DNA of 64,000 bases from Fuscovulum sp. (GTDB lineage Bacteria; Pseudomonadota; Alphaproteobacteria; Rhodobacterales; Rhodobacteraceae). Numbering within the stretch: the first letter of the stretch is position 1; each line of letters starts with the position of its first letter. Positions 36,973-45,528 of the stretch are shown one piece after another. Where the stretch lies: positions 1,694,501 to 1,758,500 of the forward strand of contig CP136571.1 of the NCBI GenBank assembly GCA_035192965.1, read 5' to 3'. The notes under the pieces were generated by a model. It searched no databases. It had not been told where the DNA came from and saw only the letters and a list, made by a program, of their open reading frames with translations. Position numbers and translations under genes: made by a program.

Positions 36973-37737
36973 TCAGGTGTTGTCGCCGGTCTTGCGCGCG
37001 CGACTTTGAGCAAGGCGATAGCTTTCGCCGTTCATCTCGAGGATGTTGACGTGGTGGGTCAACCGGTCGAGGAGCGCGCCGGTCAGCCGTTCGGTGCCGA
37101 AGGTCTCGGTCCATTCATCGAAGGGCAGATTGCTGGTGATCAGCGTGGCACCGCGCTCGTAGCGCTGGGAGATCATCTCAAAAAGCAGCTCGGCGCCGGT
37201 CTTGGACGGGGGCACGAACCCGAGCTCGTCGATGATCAGCAGCTTCACGGCAGCCATCTGCTTCTGGACGCGCAGCAGGCGGCGTTCGTCTCGCGCCTCC
37301 ATCAGCTCGTTGACCAGCGCGGCGGCGGTGGTGAAGCTGACGGACATGCCCTTCTGGCAGGCCGACAGCCCCAGGCCCAGGGCAACATGGGTCTTGCCGG
37401 TTCCGCTGGGGCCAAGGGCGATCACGTTCTCACGCCGTTCGATCCATTCGCAGCGCGCCAGTTCCAGCACCTGCATCTTGTTCAGCTTCGGGATCGCCTT
37501 GAAGTCGAAGCTGTCGAGGCTTTTGGTGGCCGGGAACTTCGCAGCCTTGATACGGCGCTCGACCATCCGCCGCTCGCGGTCGATCAGTTCCAGTTCGACG
37601 AGGCGCGACAGGAACTGGACATGGTCCAACCCTTCAGCGGCGCATTGGCGCGCAACCTTCTCGTGTTCGCGCAGGAATGTGGGCAGCTTCAGCGTCTTCA
37701 GATGGTGGGCAAGCAGGATCTTCGGGGCCTCGGTCAT
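36973..37737 (-). CDS. istB: IS21 helper ATPase IstB
   Basis: 254 residues. AAA+ ATPase that assists the IstA transposase in target selection. DnaC-like domain with Walker A GPSGTGKTHVALGL near 104-117, Walker B VKLLIIDELGFVP near 165-177, and RYERGATLITSNLPFDEWTE with sensor residues. An N-terminal helical region (HHLKTLKLPTFLREHEKVAR) is typical. Start overlaps the istA stop by ATGA, so translation is coupled. No lesion seen. Confidence 0.95.
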   Translation of the reverse strand: MTEAPKILLAHHLKTLKLPTFLREHEKVARQCAAEGLDHVQFLSRLVELELIDRERRMVERRIKAAKFPATKSLDSFDFKAIPKLNKMQVLELARCEWIERRENVIALGPSGTGKTHVALGLGLSACQKGMSVSFTTAAALVNELMEARDERRLLRVQKQMAAVKLLIIDELGFVPPSKTGAELLFEMISQRYERGATLITSNLPFDEWTETFGTERLTGALLDRLTHHVNILEMNGESYRLAQSRARKTGDNT

Positions 37738-39221
37738 TCCGCCGCCTCCGACATCAAGGCCATGTAGCTGGCCGCACGCGTCGTCTCGACGTTCGCCCGC
37801 GGCAGGTAGGGGTAGACATCGAGATCAAGCCTTGGGGGGCGCTTCTCCACCTGACAGAGCACGAGGTGCTTCACGGCGTCGAAGCCGACCGCGCCCAGCT
37901 TCAGGGCCTTCTTCACGGCGGCATGCAGGTCATCTATATCGAAGCTCTCGAGCAGACGCAGCACCTGCACGTACTCGCGGCGGCCCATCTTGAGCATGCG
38001 TGCCTCCATCAGGCGGCGCAAAGTCTGGAACTCTTCGGGCAGGTCCCATTCCGCCAGAGGCGCTGCCTGGTCCAAGGCATTGATCTTGCGCTCGATCAGC
38101 GGGAGGTAGTGAACCGGGTCGAAGATCATGTCCTCGCGATCGTAACAGCGCGGGTGTCGGGCGATGACCTCCCCGCGACAGCCGATCACGATCTCATCGA
38201 CATAGCCGCGGATCCAGACATCCTGGTGGCCATAGGCGACCGGGACCGAGTAATCGTTGGTGTCATAGCGCACGAGAGACTGCGAGCTGACCCTGCCGCC
38301 CGCTTGGTCGCAGGCGTCCAACGGGGCGGCAGGCAATGGGCGCATCACCGCCAGATCGCGCTGCAGCCTCTCGCCGATCGTCTCCTTGTGACCCCGAAGA
38401 ATGCGTGTGAGGCGTGCGCAGCACTGCCCTTCAAGATCGGCATTGAAGGCGTCCCAGCTGACAAAGTGGGGGATCGGCACCATGTGGTTGCGGCGGGCGT
38501 GGCCGACCATCCCCTCGACAGCGCCCTTGTCGTTCCCCTTCCCGGGCCGACCATAGCGATCCCGAAACAGGTAATGCGACTGCAAGCCGCTGAACAGCGT
38601 GGCGCGGATGCGCGTGCCATCTGGCTGGATCTTCGAGACCAGGCAGCGGTCGTTGTCGTAGAGCACCGACTGCGGCACCCCGCCGAAGAAGGCAAACGCG
38701 CGGACATGGCCGTCTATCCAGGCCTCCGCCGTCGCCGCCGGATAGGCCCGGACGAAATAGGCATCGCTGTGCGGCAGGTCGATGACGAAGAAATGCGCCT
38801 TCTGCTCGACACCGGCGATGACGACGACCGCTTCGCCAAAATCGGCCTGAGCATGGCCCGGCGGATGGGCCAGTGGCACGAACATCTCCCGGGTCCGCCG
38901 CTCATGCTCACGCACGTAATCCTTGACGATCGTATAGCCGCCGGTGAAGCCATGCTCGGCCTGAAGCCGTTCCCATATCCGCTTGGCCGTATGACGCTGC
39001 TTGCGATGCACGGCCTTGTCGGCTTCAAGCCAAGCGTCAATGAACTCGGTGAACCCGTCCAGCTTCGGCCGCCTGATCGGCTTGTCCCGCCGGTAGCCAG
39101 GCGGCACCGAGAAGGCCAACATCTTATCAACCGTCCCGCGCGAAATGTTGAAATGCTTCGCCGCCGCCCGCGCGCTCATGCCCTCGGCACACGCCAGACG
39201 GACCTTCTTGTAAAGTTCCAC
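37734..39221 (-). CDS. istA: IS21 transposase IstA
   Basis: 495 residues. The N-terminal helix-turn-helix is seen in EGMSARAAAKHFNISRGTVD. The DDE core includes PPGHAQADFGEAVVVIAGVE (first Asp), FFGGVPQSVLYDNDRCLV (second Asp) and GRPGKGNDKGAVEGMVGHAR (Glu). A C-terminal Mu-type beta-barrel follows (VRYDTNDYSVPVAYGHQDVW). Complete length for the family and intact. This copy is only distantly like the 32690 element, so two IS21 lineages are present. Confidence 0.95.
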   Translation of the reverse strand: MELYKKVRLACAEGMSARAAAKHFNISRGTVDKMLAFSVPPGYRRDKPIRRPKLDGFTEFIDAWLEADKAVHRKQRHTAKRIWERLQAEHGFTGGYTIVKDYVREHERRTREMFVPLAHPPGHAQADFGEAVVVIAGVEQKAHFFVIDLPHSDAYFVRAYPAATAEAWIDGHVRAFAFFGGVPQSVLYDNDRCLVSKIQPDGTRIRATLFSGLQSHYLFRDRYGRPGKGNDKGAVEGMVGHARRNHMVPIPHFVSWDAFNADLEGQCCARLTRILRGHKETIGERLQRDLAVMRPLPAAPLDACDQAGGRVSSQSLVRYDTNDYSVPVAYGHQDVWIRGYVDEIVIGCRGEVIARHPRCYDREDMIFDPVHYLPLIERKINALDQAAPLAEWDLPEEFQTLRRLMEARMLKMGRREYVQVLRLLESFDIDDLHAAVKKALKLGAVGFDAVKHLVLCQVEKRPPRLDLDVYPYLPRANVETTRAASYMALMSEAAE

Positions 39222-39340
39222 GGTATAGATCTCCCCACCCTCCCTGCTGCTGCAAGAAGGGAAAAGTGGCCGGATTTTACTCCGCCCGCAGCGAGACGAT
39301 CCCGCCGCTACCGTGGCCTAATTTTGCACCGCCGTTTCCA

Positions 39341-39511
39341 GATCATCAGGTCAGCCTGAGCACCGGCCTCTCGAATGGATTCACGCAAAGCATCAAAATG
39401 AACCTCAAACCCAACATCATCGAGGTGAAGGTCAGCAAGGACAAGGATGTTCAAGTTTTACCTTCCGAGATCACAACTGTGAAACCAATTCAAAATCTTT
39501 TCTTAACATAA
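39341..39511 (+). pseudogene. Possible 3' gene fragment cut by IS21
   Basis: Right of the IS21 end the plus strand reads DHQVSLSTGLSNGFTQSIKM then NLKPNIIEVKVSKDKDVQVL, ending PIQNLFLT at 39511. It looks like the tail of a real protein whose 5' part was lost. Its end overlaps the convergent gene at 39503. Source not recognised. Confidence 0.3.
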
Positions 39512-40216
39512 CTTGAGCTTTTCAACTAACTTGTCACCCACCGCCTGCGCAAGATTGGTTCTCAAAAACATGGCCCTGTCCCTCTCACGACCATAAAGCC
39601 ACCCAGATTCCGGACGCCATCTATCCGCCAAGATGCCGCTTGTGGAAAGTGACACCAAGAATGCATCAGCAGATACATCACCGGTACTGGGCATTCTTGT
39701 TAAATTTTCAATGTTCATTCTGACAGAAGCGGGCATCTCCTCAAAAGCTTTCTCAACAAGAATATCTACAGGTGGCTCCAAGATTCCAGCACTCCACAAG
39801 AGCTTGTGAGAGCCATCAATAAAGGAGCCGTCAGAAACAACGCCGATCGTCTGAAAAGCTGCTAGAAGATCCTCATTAACGAAAAGGATTTCATCACCCA
39901 TACAAACGGGACGCATGAAACTGTAATTTTCGTCTGCAGAGTTCCGTGTAATATGAATTTCATAAAGACCAAATGATAAAAGAGCCACAACAACATCCTC
40001 TACTCTCAAATCTTCAGGAGGAGCACATTTATCATCAGAATGCCTCGTAACAAGATAGGCATTACCAGAAGCAATACCAAGACGGACTGCAAGCTCCGTG
40101 ATCAAGTCGTAAGACAGGCCGCGCGCATCTACAAAAAGAACGGCACCAAAAAGATGTTTATCAATGAAATTGACAACATCTTTAAACCAAACATCAAGTG
40201 GTGTGTCTAATTTCAT
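39503..40216 (-). CDS. Hypothetical protein paired with NYN nuclease gene
   Basis: 237 residues from ATG 40216 (start MKLDTPLDVWFKDVVNFIDK; AGGA just upstream), 13 bases after the NYN stop. The protein is mixed alpha/beta with GAVLFVDARGLSYDLITELA and VVALLSFGLYEIHI. A second half follows (ILVEKAFEEMPASVRMNIEN, ADAFLVSLSTSGILADRWRP). No motif recognised. Tight linkage suggests it acts with the NYN nuclease, perhaps as partner or regulator. AT-richer than the neighbouring IS21 element. Confidence 0.7.
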   Translation of the reverse strand: MKLDTPLDVWFKDVVNFIDKHLFGAVLFVDARGLSYDLITELAVRLGIASGNAYLVTRHSDDKCAPPEDLRVEDVVVALLSFGLYEIHITRNSADENYSFMRPVCMGDEILFVNEDLLAAFQTIGVVSDGSFIDGSHKLLWSAGILEPPVDILVEKAFEEMPASVRMNIENLTRMPSTGDVSADAFLVSLSTSGILADRWRPESGWLYGRERDRAMFLRTNLAQAVGDKLVEKLKLC

Positions 40217-40229
40217 TCCTGAACCACAA

Positions 40230-40784
40230 TTAACTTGATTGAAGATGCTGAACGTCCCGAGGCGCTCTACCAATAACCTCACGCAGATCATAAAGGTCTA
40301 CAAAGTTCTCGGCTTGCCTTCGCAAATCATCCGCAATCAGCGGAGGTTGACTGCGAATGGTCGAAATCACAGTGACTCTCACACCCTTTTTTTGAAGGCA
40401 CTCAACCAAAGGTGTGAAATCTCCATCGCCGGAAAACAGAACAATATGATCCAGGCGCGGGGCCAACTCAAGGGCATCAACCGCAAGCTCAATATCCATA
40501 TTCCCCTTGATCTTGCGCCGACCTTGCGAGTCTGTGAATTCTCTGGCCAACTTTGTGCGAAGATGAAAGCCATTGTAAGATAAAAAATCTACTAAGGGCT
40601 TGATTGGGTTGTGTTCCTCGCCGTCCAACATGGCTGTGTAGTAGATTGCACGAACAAGCTTTCCACGCCTCATAAACTCCTGACGGAGAAGCTTGTAATC
40701 AATCTCTATAGACAAACTCTTCGCCGTGGCGTGAAGATTGGCACCGTCAATAAGTAAAGCTAAACGTTCATCTTTGTAGAACAT
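40230..40784 (-). CDS. NYN-domain (LabA/DUF88-like) putative RNase
   Basis: 184 residues; the strong site AAAGGAG stands 6 bases before ATG 40784. PIN-like NYN fold with acidic residues in LALLIDGANLHATAKSL, GNMDIELAVDALEL and IVLFSGDGDFTPLVECL, which would bind metal for RNA cleavage. YYTAMLDGEEHNPIKPLVDF is typical of the LabA-like group. NYN proteins act in RNA turnover and in some defence systems. First gene of a two-gene leftward operon with 39503-40216. Confidence 0.88.
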   Translation of the reverse strand: MFYKDERLALLIDGANLHATAKSLSIEIDYKLLRQEFMRRGKLVRAIYYTAMLDGEEHNPIKPLVDFLSYNGFHLRTKLAREFTDSQGRRKIKGNMDIELAVDALELAPRLDHIVLFSGDGDFTPLVECLQKKGVRVTVISTIRSQPPLIADDLRRQAENFVDLYDLREVIGRAPRDVQHLQSS

Positions 40785-41716
40785 GAGTATCTCCTTTAAG
40801 GTGTCTGAGTATAAAGGTTCTTCAAAGCTAATCAAGAGGTCGAGCGACAAGTGTAACGGGCAGGACCGCGATAAATCCTTAAGAATGACTCAAGAAGAAC
40901 GATAAATTTAGAGATTGAAAGTTATGATAAACTTCGTGGCGCATTGCTAGACATTAAAAATCACGGTGGATCAAGTCTGGGGTGAAGACCCAGATGAAAG
41001 GCTGGGAAGCTGATTGATCGATATAGCAGCAGGACTTCACAAGAGCATCAGTGTCGGCAAACACCAGTGATTGTGGTTTTCGCGCATGAAATATGGTTAG
41101 CAAGACATTGTTTCTGCTTGAGGACATAACGTTGGGGAACTCCTGAGGGGCTTGTTCAACGAACGGGTCACTAGCCAGGCCGTTGGACATCAGGAGGTAC
41201 ATCGATAGACATACGAAGGATCAAACAGGGTTACCAATGGACAGTAACGGGTCACACAAAAGGTTGTAAAAAACCTGTTTAAATCAGAAGCTTGTCAGAG
41301 TAAGTAATGTTTTTCGTTGGTTTTTTACTTACTGGAGTGACTTTAAGCAGCTTTGGGTGACACAGGGTATGATTGAATTTATCAAGCAAGATTGCTTGGG
41401 TAACCTCCGGCAGGAATAAGGGTGGAGCGACGTGACGATGTGATGATCTTTGTTGTAAATGGTTGTTTTGTGATAATTTTTATCATGAGCAGACAAAGGG
41501 CAGACAGAAGAAGATTGAGCTGGCAGACATGCAAAAACGACCGTTTGCTGGTGACTTCCTAAAGTGTAAATTACGGGTCGAGGCGAAGGCCTTCGTCGTG
41601 GACCTTACAGAACAACGGCGGAGGTACAGACTTGCCGCTCAAAGGCAGCCAGCATTTGCATGAAGAAGCAATCTAGGCCACGGTATTCCAATGGAGCACC
41701 ATGACGGGATATTCTC
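40785..41716. other. 930-base region without a supported gene
   Basis: The left 100 bases hold the promoter of the NYN operon. The remainder is AT-rich and broken into short frames. A minus-strand frame near 40954-41202 reads CCYIDQSASQPFIWVFTPD, which faintly resembles the end of IS630-type transposases, but is too short to call. Confidence 0.4.
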
Positions 41717-42022
41717 ATGACCGTGCACAAACAAAGTGTCAGCTTCACTGATGCAGCCTTCAGCTTCGCGCGCGACTTGGTCGAGGCTGGCGAGTACCCC
41801 AATGTGAGCGCGGCGGTTTCCGGCGAACTGGCCCGCGCAAAGGCCGAAAGGGAAAGGGAACGGGCATTGTGGGAGCCTGAGGTTCAACGTCACCTCGCCT
41901 TGCGATCTGATCAATGGGAACCCGTTGCAGCACTTGGCACCTTCACAGCAGGTTCCCGCGCCCATCTGAACCGGCTCCAGTCGGCGCGCAACGGCAAAGA
42001 GACGCCTGATGCGCCAAAGTAA
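41717..42022 (+). CDS. ParD-like ribbon-helix-helix antitoxin
   Basis: 101 residues. N-terminal ribbon-helix-helix region KQSVSFTDAAFSFARDLVEA then GEYPNVSAAVSGELARAKAE, the pattern of ParD/CopG antitoxins that bind operator DNA and neutralise a ParE toxin through the C-terminal tail. The toxin frame starts 14 bases before this stop, the usual coupled order. The toxin is broken, so the antitoxin may persist only as a regulator. Confidence 0.72.
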   Translation: MTVHKQSVSFTDAAFSFARDLVEAGEYPNVSAAVSGELARAKAERERERALWEPEVQRHLALRSDQWEPVAALGTFTAGSRAHLNRLQSARNGKETPDAPK

Positions 42023-42285
42023 ACACCGGCTGGTTGATCAGGACTTGACCGGTATTGTTAAGAATATCATTGATATCACCCAAGGCGATTTTGCGGCCGC
42101 TTCTCGACGCCTCCATAAAATCGATGCGCTGCTCACCGACATTTGGTATGCGTCTTGCCGGAAATCTTGAAGGCTGGCTGGTGCGACACGGCGGTAAAGG
42201 ACATCGCCTGACCATCGTCTTTAAGGCCGATATCGAACGCGACGTCCTTCAAATCGCGCTTGTCGCCTTCGGCGGGCAGGAATGA
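42009..42285 (+). pseudogene. ParE/RelE-like toxin, frameshifted
   Basis: Starts MRQSKHRLVDQDLTGIVKNI and continues ITQGDFAAASRRLHKIDALL. A frameshift near 42145 ends that frame, while the next frame continues MRLAGNLEGWLVRHGGKGHR and LTIVFKADIERDVLQIALVA to the stop at 42285. The order of blocks fits ParE/RelE-family toxins (RNase or gyrase poisons). One apparent single-base change inactivates the gene. Confidence 0.7.
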
Positions 42286-42338
42286 TGTCGACCGGCGAGA
42301 AAAGACGCGATTCGGAATACTGAATTGCGAAACAGTGG

Positions 42339-42668
42339 TCACACATCGAGGCGCACACCTTCGTCATGGACCGCGCGAGATAATGTAGTGACGCTGTCCA
42401 AGGCATCTTGAAACTCCGATCGTTTAACAGCGAAAAGATCTGCTTTCAAACCGGATTTTCGGCGCAGTTCCCAAAGAAGCACTGGCTCAAGAAAGGACTC
42501 GGGCGAAGTATCAGGCAAAATAGCAAGAATGTCCCAGTCGCTGTCCGGTCTGTGATCACCGCGCGCGCGACTTCCAAAGAGCCAAACTTCCTCCGCTGAG
42601 AGGTTCGATTTACACAGTTGGACGAGGAGAGAGAGGCAGGGTTCTTGCCTGTAGAGGCTCGCTGTCAT
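42339..42668 (-). CDS. MNT-type minimal nucleotidyltransferase
   Basis: 109 residues from ATG 42668; the frame opens at 42689. The signature EVWLFGSRARGDHRPDSDWD then I is the G-S-x(4)-G-x-S/D-D-x-D motif of pol-beta-like nucleotidyltransferases. In MNT/HEPN pairs the MNT is the antitoxin that modifies its HEPN RNase partner. No HEPN gene adjoins it here (nearest HEPN is at 58813), so it may be an orphan. It stands 54 bases right of the broken toxin, on the opposite strand. Confidence 0.8.
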   Translation of the reverse strand: MTASLYRQEPCLSLLVQLCKSNLSAEEVWLFGSRARGDHRPDSDWDILAILPDTSPESFLEPVLLWELRRKSGLKADLFAVKRSEFQDALDSVTTLSRAVHDEGVRLDV

Positions 42669-42940
42669 GAATGCTGCTCTTAGTATCACTGTTGAGGTAC
42701 TTTACAAGAGTTAGGGGTTCTCGTTCATGGCCTCGCCATGCGGCTCGGCACCACGATGAAAGCGCTACTTACAGCGTTGTTACGGTGAGGGGCTGTGCGA
42801 GTTGATTGATACCTTGCTTTTTTCTTCTTTGAAACAAGGCAAATGGATGGGTGTTTTTTCTTTCATGACCTTACGATGTTTACCCTAACGGGATCTGACT
42901 CTTTCAGATCCGATACCATGGTATCGCCTTCGAGGGTTTT

Positions 42941-43738
42941 ATGCCTGCTTTGATCGTTGCTGATCTTCACCTGGATTTCTGGCTCGCCAAGAAGCGCGAC
43001 CCCTTTGAAAATATGGAGGCTGGCCTCCTCGATTGCGTGGATGCATTGATCCTTGCAGGGGATGTTACGAACAAAGGCCATGTTCAATGGCGCCACGCGC
43101 TGCGTTGGTTAAGCGAGAGGGTTGATCTCGGTAAGGTCCATCTCTTTCCTGGAAACCACGACTACTACGGAGGGCGGATCGATCGGGACGACAAGCTGGC
43201 TGCCATCTGTAGAGAGGCAGGCGCAAATTTTGCCCAAAAAGCGGAAGTCATTGTTGGAAGTGATCGCTATCTATGCGCCACGCTCTGGACAGACATGAAA
43301 TGGGGTGCCAACGGCGTTCAGTTTCACCGGCATGCGGTGGAAGGGAAAATGAACGATTTTCGCTCCATCCGAATCGAGGCGGCGGGCTTCAGAAAGCTGT
43401 ATCCTGCCTATGCCGCAAGTGTGCATCACGATCATTTACGATGGATTGAGGATCGTCTCAATGCGCCGTTTGAGGGGCGCAGTTTCATTGTAACGCACCA
43501 TGCACCACTGCCAGTTTGCTGTACGAAGCCGGAAGAAGATATCGCCTGCGCTTATGTATCCGATCTTTCAGAGTTCATCCGCAAGAAGAAGGCATCTGGC
43601 TGCCTTGACGGCTGGATCCATGGACATACCCATTTTCAAGGGCCTAGTGACTTCGAGGGGGTTCCGATCCTCTGCGCAAGCCTCGGATATCCGATTGAAC
43701 ACAGGGTTACACCGAGTGTGTTTGGTATTCTTGTTTAG
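42941..43738 (+). CDS. Calcineurin-like metallophosphoesterase
   Basis: 265 residues. Metal-binding motifs in order: ADLHLDFW (D-x-H), ILAGDVTNKGH (GD), FPGNHDYYGGR (GNHD), VTHHAPLP and WIHGHTHFQGP (G-H-x-H). No signal peptide, so cytosolic. The family covers phosphodiesterases and nucleases, and the substrate cannot be read from sequence. It lies alone between the MNT gene and an unclear ORF; another metallophosphoesterase is at 44803-45357. Confidence 0.88.
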   Translation: MPALIVADLHLDFWLAKKRDPFENMEAGLLDCVDALILAGDVTNKGHVQWRHALRWLSERVDLGKVHLFPGNHDYYGGRIDRDDKLAAICREAGANFAQKAEVIVGSDRYLCATLWTDMKWGANGVQFHRHAVEGKMNDFRSIRIEAAGFRKLYPAYAASVHHDHLRWIEDRLNAPFEGRSFIVTHHAPLPVCCTKPEEDIACAYVSDLSEFIRKKKASGCLDGWIHGHTHFQGPSDFEGVPILCASLGYPIEHRVTPSVFGILV

Positions 43739-43796
43739 GTGGCTGTCGCGTTGCGCATATTTGGAGCTACCTGATTTTAGGCGAGTTGCGCTACTG

Positions 43797-44084
43797 ATGC
43801 TGGGTAATGGGACGCTGGGCGTGTGCGAATGTCTATCAAATGCAGCTAGCCGCCGTGCTGCCGTGAGATGCGCTGTCGCCAGCCAGCGTTTACAGGGCGT
43901 GTATGTTTATCCTGTCGCGCTTTCGGTGCCGCGCGACAATCAAGGTGAGACGCGTTCTCATCCAGATTGTCGCGCCATTCTTTCGGACCTCGAAGCATTC
44001 GTCACTGGGGATCTGAACCTGCAACAGGTCAGGGAGAGGGTTGTCGTCAGGTACAGTCGCCTTCAACCGAAAACGAAAACATGA
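43797..44084 (+). CDS. Possible 95-residue hypothetical protein
   Basis: ATG 43797 opens MLGNGTLGVCECLSNAASRR and ends in VTGDLNLQQVRERVVVRYSR before stop at 44084. It is weakly supported: no clear ribosome site and no family motif. It is listed because it is the only sizeable frame in the gap. Confidence 0.3.
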   Translation: MLGNGTLGVCECLSNAASRRAAVRCAVASQRLQGVYVYPVALSVPRDNQGETRSHPDCRAILSDLEAFVTGDLNLQQVRERVVVRYSRLQPKTKT

Positions 44085-44276
44085 TGCGTGCCCGTGCCTG
44101 CTCGATGTTCCTTGCAGGATGTAGATGAACGACAATCAGATACCCGCGCATCATCGGATTGTGATGTGCACCCAAAAAGGATCATCTCCTTCCGTTACAG
44201 AGCGCCTTTGTTCTGTTACAGGAGCCCTAGACGCTTTATTGGCTTCCAACCCGATTGATGATCGAGACACCTGATC

Positions 44277-44852
44277 TTGTTGCCACACGACGTTGTCCTG
44301 ATCAGCTTTTTGGCGTCCTCTTTGTTTCATGATGGCTGGCCCATAGAGGTGGGTCTCGCCACGGTGGAAAATGACGAGCCCGTCATCTGGTCCTCGCTGA
44401 TCCGGCGCCAGGAGAGCTGGCCGATCACCGGCTGGTCCTTCACATCGCAAGAACAGCATCAGATTTCGCTGGAAACTCTCGCGGGTGCCCCTGCGGCTGC
44501 TGATGTGGCGAGCCAACTTCTGTCGGTAATCTGGAGGCGACCGGTTGTATCCGCCACACCTCGTTTCGATAGCAAGTGTCTTGCCCGGCTTTTTGCAGCT
44601 TGCGATCTGCAAGTGACCGTTCAGTTGATCGATTGGGACGCTTTCATCCGTGCCGAATATCCGGCAGCCGAGGTGGAGAACATCCTCTCGCAAATGGATG
44701 CTCCGCGTTTGGACCATCGCGTCGGCTCGATCCTCGAAAGAATGCTCACCGTTTCGCGGAGGGATGGGCAGAAAACGCCCGCTAATGCTGGCGCTGAGGA
44801 CCTCAGTCTTCCATTCCCGTTCGGGGCTCCACATCAAACCAGTGCTTATTGA
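44277..44852 (+). CDS. DEDD exonuclease-like protein with lost active-site motif
   Basis: 191 residues from TTG 44277. Family pieces are seen: SSLFHDGWPIEVGLA, VVSATPRFDSKCLARLF and DHRVGSILERM, which recall RNase T/DnaQ-like exonucleases of Rhizobiales and Rhodobacterales. Members of that family usually have D-F-E-A before SSL; here the residues are SFLA, and the late H-R-x-x-x-D motif has lost its Asp. So the metal-binding acids appear absent, and the protein is either non-catalytic or decaying. Its 3' end overlaps the convergent phosphoesterase gene by 50 bases. Confidence 0.55.
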   Translation: MLPHDVVLISFLASSLFHDGWPIEVGLATVENDEPVIWSSLIRRQESWPITGWSFTSQEQHQISLETLAGAPAAADVASQLLSVIWRRPVVSATPRFDSKCLARLFAACDLQVTVQLIDWDAFIRAEYPAAEVENILSQMDAPRLDHRVGSILERMLTVSRRDGQKTPANAGAEDLSLPFPFGAPHQTSAY

Positions 44853-45357
44853 CCGGGAGCTTCTTGGCGCGCTGCAGGATGTCACGACGTCCAACAGGTG
44901 CGAACTGCCACTGATCGACGCCGACATTTACGGCATTCCGGCTGCCCGGCCAGTTTTGGTGCACATGTCCGAAGAGCTGAATCGCGCCGCGCCGCGCATG
45001 CAGCCAGGTGATCATCGGATAGTGACAGAGCACGAAGAGCTGACCCTCGTCATTGACATAGGCAATGTCCGTCACGCTTTGCCATGCCAGTTCGCGGACC
45101 CATGCCTGGTCATGATTGCCAATGACGAGGTGTTTGCGGCCGGGCAGGGAGTGAAAACGTTGCGCAACGCGGTCGCGGTCACTTGCGCCTCCGAACGCGA
45201 AATCCCCGACGATCCAGAAATCGTCCTCAGGCGCGACCTTCGTACTGATCGCATTGCACAGATGGCTGTCCATCTCTGATACCGTCTGAAACGGACGATT
45301 GCAGAACCGAATGATGTTCGCGTGGTTCAGGTGAAGGTCGGCGGTATACCAGTGCAT
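44803..45357 (-). CDS. Small metallophosphoesterase (YfcE-like fold)
   Basis: 184 residues. Motifs TADLHLNHANII, IVGDFAFGGASD, VIGNHDQAW, CHYPMITW and IQLFGHVHQNW give the full set of calcineurin-fold metal ligands in the compact form common in phages and plasmids. Cytosolic; substrate unknown. It converges on the exonuclease-like gene and reads leftward, as does the AAA+ gene to its right. Confidence 0.85.
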   Translation of the reverse strand: MHWYTADLHLNHANIIRFCNRPFQTVSEMDSHLCNAISTKVAPEDDFWIVGDFAFGGASDRDRVAQRFHSLPGRKHLVIGNHDQAWVRELAWQSVTDIAYVNDEGQLFVLCHYPMITWLHARRGAIQLFGHVHQNWPGSRNAVNVGVDQWQFAPVGRRDILQRAKKLPVNKHWFDVEPRTGMED

Positions 45358-45528
45358 TTTTAATTCTCCCGGCCCGAAGGGGCCTCTCGTGGGGCGGCAG
45401 TTGGATCAGTGCAGGTGTAAAGCCGCTATGGTAGACGGCAGTGTGAGCATTATTGGTGCCGCGGCGTTGCGGTGCCACGCGATGAACGCATCCAGCGCGC
45501 GGCGCCTTTTGGGTCGATAGCTGCCGGC

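Larger units (their letters stand above)
36808..39340 (-). mobile_element. Complete IS21-family insertion sequence
   Basis: Left end TGTCAACGGCGGAGTAAAAT and right end (minus strand) TGGAAACGGCGGTGCAAAAT are imperfect inverted repeats of the TG...GGCGG...AAAATT..GGCCA type, each followed by a second inner repeat. Between them lie intact istB and istA with ATGA overlap. The flanking 8 bases (GGCTCCGG left, GATCATCA right) do not match, so no target duplication is seen. The ends may be joined to different DNA by rearrangement. This is the only apparently intact IS in the window. Confidence 0.9.

Noticed and set aside
37677..39359. 560-codon plus-strand ORF
   Set aside because: It lies antisense to istA in GC-rich DNA. 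The product is a His/Arg/Val-rich shadow without a family motif, while the minus strand has a full transposase.
40954..41202. Possible IS630-type transposase end
   Set aside because: Only about 15 residues look alike and the rest does not; too little to call.
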